From contig JAUIJU010000009.1 in NCBI GenBank assembly GCA_030431095.1, positions 26,771 through 90,770 on the forward strand: a stretch of DNA of 64,000 bases, given 5' to 3'. Below, one piece after another: positions 59,617-64,000 of the stretch (within the stretch, counting starts at the first letter, position 1; each line of letters opens with the position of its first letter). The translations under genes and the position numbers were made by a program. The notes beneath the pieces were generated by a model. It ran no database searches. It had not been told where the DNA came from and worked only from the letters and a program-made list of their open reading frames with translations. The stretch is from Gammaproteobacteria bacterium (lineage in GTDB: Bacteria; Pseudomonadota; Gammaproteobacteria; Xanthomonadales; SZUA-36).

Positions 59617-60474
59617 ATGGAAGGGCGGCTGTTGCTGTGCACGGACCTCGATCGCACCCTGCTGCCCAACGGCGAGCAGGCCGAGTCCGAGCACGCCCGG
59701 GAGCGGCTGGCCCGCCTGGTGTCGCGCCCGGAAGTGACGCTGGCCTTTGTCAGCGGCCGTCATCGCGCGCTGGTGCGCGAAGCCATGGACCAGTGGTCGC
59801 TGCCGCTGCCCGACTGGGTGATCGGCGACGTGGGCACCACGCTGTGGCGGGTGTCCGGCGCCGACCACTGGACGCGTGATGCGGACTGGGAAGCCGCCAT
59901 CGGCGAAGACTGGGCGGGTCTCGAATGGCGTGGCCTGGCGGACCGCCTGGGGGGTTTTGCCGGCCTGGATCTGCAGCCCGAATCCCGCCAGAACCGCCAC
60001 AAGCTCAGTTTTTTCCTGCCGGCCGATGCCGATACCGGCATGCTGGCCCTGCGACTGGAAGAGCGCCTGGAAGCGGCCGGTGTGCGCGCCCGCCTGGTGT
60101 TCAGCATCGACGAGACCAGCGACCAGGGCCTGCTGGACGTGTTGCCGAGCAGCGCCTCCAAGCGCCACGCCATCGAGGCGCTGATCGACCGGCTGGGGCT
60201 TGAGGCGGATCACGCGGTGTTCTGCGGCGACAGCGGCAACGACCTGGAGGTTCTGGCCAGCGACATTCCGGGGGTGCTGGTGGCCAATGCGACCCGGCCC
60301 GTGCGCGAGCAGGCGCTGCGCCAGGCGCGGAAAGCCGGCACCGACGATCGCCTGTATTGCGCTCGCGGTCAGTTCCTCGGCATGAACGGAAACTACGCGG
60401 CGGGCATGCTCGAAGGCATCGCTTACTACCGGCCGGAGTCGGTGGCCTGGATGACGGCAGGGGAGGGAAACTGA
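59617..60474 (+). CDS. spp: Sucrose-6-phosphate phosphatase
   Basis: 285 residues, AAGGGGG ribosome site. HAD motif I is C-T-D-L-D-R-T-L-L (nucleophile Asp), motif II F-V-S-G-R, and motif IV G-D-S-G-N-D-L-E near the C-terminus. Removes phosphate from sucrose-6-phosphate to complete sucrose synthesis. Starts ten bases after sps; its stop shares a base with the next gene (TGATG). The sps product has a related C-domain, so the two phosphatase domains are probably of the same origin. Confidence 0.93.
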   Translation: MEGRLLLCTDLDRTLLPNGEQAESEHARERLARLVSRPEVTLAFVSGRHRALVREAMDQWSLPLPDWVIGDVGTTLWRVSGADHWTRDADWEAAIGEDWAGLEWRGLADRLGGFAGLDLQPESRQNRHKLSFFLPADADTGMLALRLEERLEAAGVRARLVFSIDETSDQGLLDVLPSSASKRHAIEALIDRLGLEADHAVFCGDSGNDLEVLASDIPGVLVANATRPVREQALRQARKAGTDDRLYCARGQFLGMNGNYAAGMLEGIAYYRPESVAWMTAGEGN

Positions 60475-61364
60475 TGAGCCCGGGGATCGACCTCTTCGGC
60501 GAGGTGCTGTTCGACGGTTTTCCGGACGGGCGCCGGGTGCTCGGCGGGGCGCCGTTCAACGTAGCCTGGCACCTGGCTGCCTGGGGCGAGGCGCCGCGCC
60601 TGGTCAGCCGCGTGGGCCAGGACGAGGACGGCGCGGCGGTGCTCGCCGCGATGCAGGGCTGGGGCATGGATACCGGGGCGGTTTCGCGCGATGCGACATT
60701 GCCCACCGGCCGCGTGGACGTCACGCTGGCCGACGGCGAACCCGAGTACGAGATCGTTCACCCGGTGGCCTGGGACGCCATCGCCACCCCGCCGCCGCCG
60801 TGCGCCGCATGGCTGTACCACGGCAGCCTGGCCCTGCGTGATGCCCGTTCCCGGGAAACCCTGGAGGCGCTGGCGTGCGCGAACGGCGTGCGGGTGTTCC
60901 TGGATGTGAACCTGCGTCCTCCCTGGTGGGATCCGGAGGAGGTCGGTGAACGCGTGCGCGCCGCGCACTGGGTGAAACTGAACGAGGACGAACTCGATCG
61001 CCTCGCCCCGCCCGGAAATTCGCTGCCGGACCGCGCCCGCGCCCTGCTGGAAAACGCCGGGCTCGAGGGCCTGGTCGTGACCCGCGGCGCAGCCGGCGCC
61101 GTGGTGCTGGGCGCGGACGACGTGGCTGCCGCGGCGCCGGCGCCGGAACGCGTCCGGGTGGTGGACACGGTGGGTGCCGGTGACGCCTTCGCCTCGGTCA
61201 TGATCCTGGGCCTGCGCCGTGGCTGGTCGCCCGTCGTTTCCCTGGAACGCGCCCTGGAATTCGCCGCTGCCGTCTGCGGCCTGCGTGGCGCCACCGTGGC
61301 CGACCCGGCCTTCTACCGACCCTTCCTGGACGCCTGGGGACTGCCCGGCGAAGGAGACGACTGA
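60474..61364 (+). CDS. fruK: PfkB-family fructokinase
   Basis: 296 residues. The ATG lies in TGATG with the spp stop. N-terminal G-G-A-P-F-N-V-A-W-H and C-terminal D-T-V-G-A-G-D-A-F (anion-hole and catalytic Asp) identify PfkB; overall it resembles bacterial fructokinases. It phosphorylates the fructose set free by amylosucrase, or in reverse recycles the sucrose pathway. Third gene of the cassette; its stop again shares a base (TGATG) with ams. Confidence 0.92.
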   Translation: MSPGIDLFGEVLFDGFPDGRRVLGGAPFNVAWHLAAWGEAPRLVSRVGQDEDGAAVLAAMQGWGMDTGAVSRDATLPTGRVDVTLADGEPEYEIVHPVAWDAIATPPPPCAAWLYHGSLALRDARSRETLEALACANGVRVFLDVNLRPPWWDPEEVGERVRAAHWVKLNEDELDRLAPPGNSLPDRARALLENAGLEGLVVTRGAAGAVVLGADDVAAAAPAPERVRVVDTVGAGDAFASVMILGLRRGWSPVVSLERALEFAAAVCGLRGATVADPAFYRPFLDAWGLPGEGDD

Positions 61365-63319
61365 TGTACGAGCCGGTATCCCACGCCCTGCTCAACCGGA
61401 TCCTGGACCAGGTCAACCCGGAGCTGAAGAAAAAGCAGCTGCGGTTTTTTCACACGCGCCTGGGCGCCAATTTCTACGCCATCCACTCGCTGTTCCGGCG
61501 CCTTTACAGCGACCGCGACGACCTGGAAGCGCAGATGGTACGCCTGGTGGAAGTCCTGGCGCGAAACTACATCGATCGGCCCAAGGGTTTGAAAAAGCTC
61601 GACCGCGCGCGCGAGCAGGACCACCAGTGGTTCCTGCACCAGCAGTGGGTGGGCATGGCCCTGTACGCCAACAGTTTTGCCGGTCGCCTGCCCGATCTGC
61701 AGGCGCGCCTGCCGTACCTGCAGGAACTGGGCGTGAACCTGGTGCACGTGATGCCGATCCTGCAGTGCCCGCCCGGCGCCAGCGACGGCGGCTACGCGGT
61801 CAGCGACTTCCGCGACGTGGACGATCGCGCCGGCACCCTGGACGAGCTGCGCGAACTGGGCCGGACCATGCGCGGACAGGGCATGCTGCTCACCCTGGAC
61901 GTGGTGGTCAACCACACCTCCGACCAGCACGCGTGGGCGCAGCGCGCCCGCGCCGGGGACGAGACCTACCGGGATTACTATTACACCTTCGAAGACCGGT
62001 CGATTCCCGACCAGTACGAACGCACGCTGCCCGAGGTGTTCCCAGAGCAGGCGCCCGGCAACTTCACCTGGGACGATGCCATGAACCGCTGGGTGATGAC
62101 GGTGTTCAACACCTACCAGTGGGACCTGAACTACCGCAACCCGGCGGTGTTCATCGAGATGCTGGACATCCTGCTGTTCTGGGCCAACCAGGGTGCCGAT
62201 ATCCTGCGCCTGGACGCGGTGGCCTTCCTGTGGAAGAAGATCGGCACCCAGAGCCAGAACGAGCGCGAGGCCCACGTCATCCTGCAGCTGTTCAAGGACT
62301 GCTGCCAGGTGACCGCCCCCGGCGTGCTGTTCATCGCCGAGGCCATCGTGGCGCCGTCGGAGATCACCAAGTACTTCGGCGAGGACGCGGTGGTCGCCAA
62401 GGAATGCGAGATCGCCTACAACGCCACCACCATGGCCCTGTTGTGGGACGCGGTGGCCACCAAGAACGCCCAGTTGCTGCGCGAGGGCATCCGCAGCCTG
62501 CCGGACAAGCTCGAGGGCGCCACCTGGCTGAACTACGTGCGCTGCCACGACGACATCGGCCTGGGCTTCGACGACGCCGACATCGTCAAAGCCGGCTACG
62601 ACCCGGGTTCGCACCGGCGCTTCCTGGTGGACTGGTTCACCGGCGGCTACGCCATGTCACCGGCCCGCGGGCGGCCCTTCGGCGAAAACGAGGCCACCGG
62701 GGACGCGCGCATCGCCGGGGCCCTGGCGTCGCTGGCCGGACTGGAATCGGCCCTGGAGTCGGGTGACGAGGACGAGATCCAGCGCCGCATCGACCTGATC
62801 CTGACCCTGCACGGCATCATCATGGCCTTCGGCGGGATTCCCCTGCTGTACTACGGCGACGAGCTGGGCACGCTGAACGACTACAGCTATGAGCAGGACG
62901 TACACCGCTCGAGCGATTCGCGCTGGGTTCACCGGCCCACCATCGACTGGGAACGCGCCGAGCGGCGGCACGAACGCGGCACGCCGGAATTCCGTATCTT
63001 CAACGGCCTGCGGCACATGATCGAGGTGCGCAAGGAAACCCCGGCCTTCGCCGACTTCAACAACCGCGAACTGCTCGACCCGGACAACACCCACCTGTTC
63101 GCCTTCCTGCGCAGCCACCCGCTGAAACCGTCCGAACGGGTGCTGGTGGTGGCCAACTTCAACGACGAGGAAGAGCAACTGGACCTGGACGAGCTGGGGG
63201 GACGGGGGCGTTTCGGCACGGGCCAGCTGGGGGACCGCATTTCGGGCGCAACCCTCACCACGGACGAAGGGGTCATTGCGGTTCCGCCGTTCGGCATCCT
63301 CTGGGTGGAGGCCCACTGA
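61364..63319 (+). CDS. ams: Amylosucrase (GH13)
   Basis: 651 residues, the length of Neisseria amylosucrase (636). GH13 catalytic residues are seen at matching spacing: nucleophile D284 (R-L-D-A-V-A-F), acid/base E326 (F-I-A-E-A-I-V) and D396 in the R-C-H-D-D-I-G motif typical of this subfamily. It splits sucrose and transfers glucose onto glucan, freeing fructose, so it links the sucrose pool to glycogen-like polymers. Last gene of the cassette; no terminator is clear after it, only the weak dyad at 63364. Confidence 0.94.
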   Translation: MYEPVSHALLNRILDQVNPELKKKQLRFFHTRLGANFYAIHSLFRRLYSDRDDLEAQMVRLVEVLARNYIDRPKGLKKLDRAREQDHQWFLHQQWVGMALYANSFAGRLPDLQARLPYLQELGVNLVHVMPILQCPPGASDGGYAVSDFRDVDDRAGTLDELRELGRTMRGQGMLLTLDVVVNHTSDQHAWAQRARAGDETYRDYYYTFEDRSIPDQYERTLPEVFPEQAPGNFTWDDAMNRWVMTVFNTYQWDLNYRNPAVFIEMLDILLFWANQGADILRLDAVAFLWKKIGTQSQNEREAHVILQLFKDCCQVTAPGVLFIAEAIVAPSEITKYFGEDAVVAKECEIAYNATTMALLWDAVATKNAQLLREGIRSLPDKLEGATWLNYVRCHDDIGLGFDDADIVKAGYDPGSHRRFLVDWFTGGYAMSPARGRPFGENEATGDARIAGALASLAGLESALESGDEDEIQRRIDLILTLHGIIMAFGGIPLLYYGDELGTLNDYSYEQDVHRSSDSRWVHRPTIDWERAERRHERGTPEFRIFNGLRHMIEVRKETPAFADFNNRELLDPDNTHLFAFLRSHPLKPSERVLVVANFNDEEEQLDLDELGGRGRFGTGQLGDRISGATLTTDEGVIAVPPFGILWVEAH

Positions 63320-63363
63320 CGGCAACTGTCGGCGCCAGGTGTGTCGTGTTTGGAATCGGGTTG

Positions 63364-63379
63364 ATTTCCTTCAGGAAAT
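63364..63379. repeat. Short inverted repeat
   Basis: ATTTCCT and AGGAAAT flank TC, giving a 16-bp dyad 45 bases after the ams stop. The loop is too short for a full hairpin but an inner stem of five pairs is possible. It may be a weak end of the ams transcript or a protein site; not determined. Confidence 0.4.
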
Positions 63380-63410
63380 ATACAATAAAAACATGATGAT
63401 GAGCTCTAAA

Positions 63411-63430
63411 TACTGTATAATAATACAGTC
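63411..63430 (+). promoter_or_regulatory. LexA (SOS) box overlapping a -10 element
   Basis: tactgtataataatacagtc fits the SOS box form CTG-N10-CAG exactly, with 7-bp perfect arms ACTGTAT/ATACAGT. A perfect -10 hexamer, TATAAT, lies within it at 63416-63421, so LexA binding would block the promoter. A -35 is not clear. The downstream gene starts at 63450. Confidence 0.7.
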
Positions 63431-63449
63431 TTTACGAGGAGTCGTCATA

Positions 63450-64000
63450 TTGCCACAGCCACAGCCACAGCCACAGCCACAGCCACAGCCACAGCCACAG
63501 CCACAGCCACAGCCACAGCCACAGCCACAGCCACAGCCACAGCCCCAACAGTCGAAGACCGAAACGGACCTATCACCCGGGCCGGTATCCCTCGCCGACC
63601 GCATCACCGAGCTGGCCGCCCATCTCGATGCCGGCGCCTATCGCCTGCTGGTGCTGATCGAGGCCTTCGACCGCCAGGGCGGCTGGGCCGAGATCGGCGT
63701 GAGCAGCTGCGCCCACTGGCTCAGCTGGAAAGTCGGCATGAACCTGGGCGCCGCGCGCGAACGGGTGCGCGTGGCGCGCGCCCTGCCGGATCTGCCGAAG
63801 ATCAGCCGAGCCTTCAGCCAGGGGGTGGTCAGCTACTCCAAGGTCCGCGCCATGACCCGGGTGGCCACGGCGGACAACGAAGACGTGCTGCTGAACGTCG
63901 CCCTGCACGGCACCGCCAGCCACGTGGAACGGCAGGTGCGCGCCTACCGCCGGGTCAAGCGCCTGCAGGCGCTGGGTGAGGAGCAGCACCGTCACTTCCG
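63450..64000 (+). CDS. DUF222/HNH-endonuclease-type protein with (Pro-Gln)15 N-terminus (3' end beyond window)
   Basis: The start is a TTG at 63450, with GAGGAG eight bases upstream. The first 30 residues after the start are a pure Pro-Gln repeat coded by 15 copies of CCACAG. From about residue 50 the sequence matches the DUF222 family (I-T-E-L-A-A-H-L-D-A-G-A-Y, W-L-S-W-K-V-G-M and A-R-E-R-V-R-V-A-R-A-L), which usually carries a C-terminal HNH nuclease domain; that part is outside the window. The SOS box upstream implies induction by DNA damage. Function of the family is poorly known; related proteins are often repeated in genomes. Confidence 0.8.
   Translation, partial: MPQPQPQPQPQPQPQPQPQPQPQPQPQPQPQPQQSKTETDLSPGPVSLADRITELAAHLDAGAYRLLVLIEAFDRQGGWAEIGVSSCAHWLSWKVGMNLGAARERVRVARALPDLPKISRAFSQGVVSYSKVRAMTRVATADNEDVLLNVALHGTASHVERQVRAYRRVKRLQALGEEQHRHF
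63453..63542. repeat. (CCACAG)15 tandem repeat inside a coding region
   Basis: Fifteen perfect copies of a 6-bp unit, 90 bp, coding for (Pro-Gln)15. The unit length keeps the reading frame on gain or loss, so only the length of the N-terminal tail would vary. Such perfect arrays are prone to slippage and to assembly error. Confidence 0.97.

Noticed and set aside
57322..63319. Genomic island inserted at tRNA-Arg
   Set aside because: No integrase, no repeat of the tRNA 3' end and no composition break were found by eye; kept only as a possible transfer.
63453..63542. CRISPR array
   Set aside because: A 6-bp unit without spacers and inside a coding frame is a microsatellite.
63371..63607. Small - strand frame rich in Cys-Gly repeats
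   Set aside because: Only the reverse reading of the (CCACAG)15 repeat; the + strand frame continues into a real domain.

Overview
This 64-kb window comes from a GC-rich (well above 60% by eye) Gram-negative chromosome. TonB-dependent receptors, Tat and Sec signal peptides, outer-membrane barrels, a LexA box of the CTG-N10-CAG type and a sucrose-osmolyte cassette point to a carbohydrate-degrading gammaproteobacterium. A marine or salt-tolerant relative of the Xanthomonadales/Woeseia/Wenzhouxiangella type would fit; that placement is inference, since there is no rRNA or marker gene. Coding is very dense, with many 1-14 nt start/stop overlaps.

Region 1 (1-27.5 kb) is a plant-polysaccharide utilisation locus. 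It holds a GH94 phosphorylase with a GPH-type sugar symporter, a secreted GH3 beta-glucosidase, a LacI regulator, a Gfo/Idh/MocA oxidoreductase, a Tat-exported sugar isomerase/epimerase-like protein and a sialate/acetylxylan-esterase-like SGNH hydrolase. A five-gene operon follows, in which a GH9 endoglucanase is embedded among three flavin-dependent halogenases and one catalytically degraded halogenase homologue. Divergent from it is a large TonB-dependent receptor, then a second LacI regulator, a GH67 alpha-glucuronidase and an SSS sugar/Na+ symporter. A relic of a GH10 xylanase lies beside the symporter. Beta-glucan and (acetyl-glucurono)xylan are the likely substrates. Candidate LacI operators overlap the receptor promoter and the promoter of the first LacI gene.

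Region 2 (27.6-33 kb) looks like a glycoside 3-oxidation module: a GMC dehydrogenase with its Tat-exported small subunit, and a membrane-anchored serine hydrolase fused to a DUF1080 (3-keto-disaccharide hydrolase-like) domain, next to an M14 peptidase.

Region 3 (33-42.7 kb) is mixed: an LEA14-like lipoprotein, an MFS carrier, a DUF481 outer-membrane protein, an S9 peptidase, two DAO-type FAD oxidoreductases flanking a MetF-like protein, and a fatty acid desaturase.

Region 4 (42.6-50.2 kb) groups a MATE exporter, a DUF6445-like protein, a TPR-sulfotransferase, an Asp/Asn beta-hydroxylase and a second TonB-dependent receptor with its own LacI-like operator. Region 5 (50.2-57.3 kb) holds cell-maintenance genes: Lon-like protease, alpha/beta hydrolase, cyclophilin, a membrane protein, MscS and CorA. 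Region 6 (57.3-63.3 kb) is tRNA-Arg(CCU) followed by a coupled sps-spp-fruK-ams sucrose cassette. The window ends inside a DUF222/HNH-type gene that starts with a (CCACAG)15 repeat and sits behind a LexA box.
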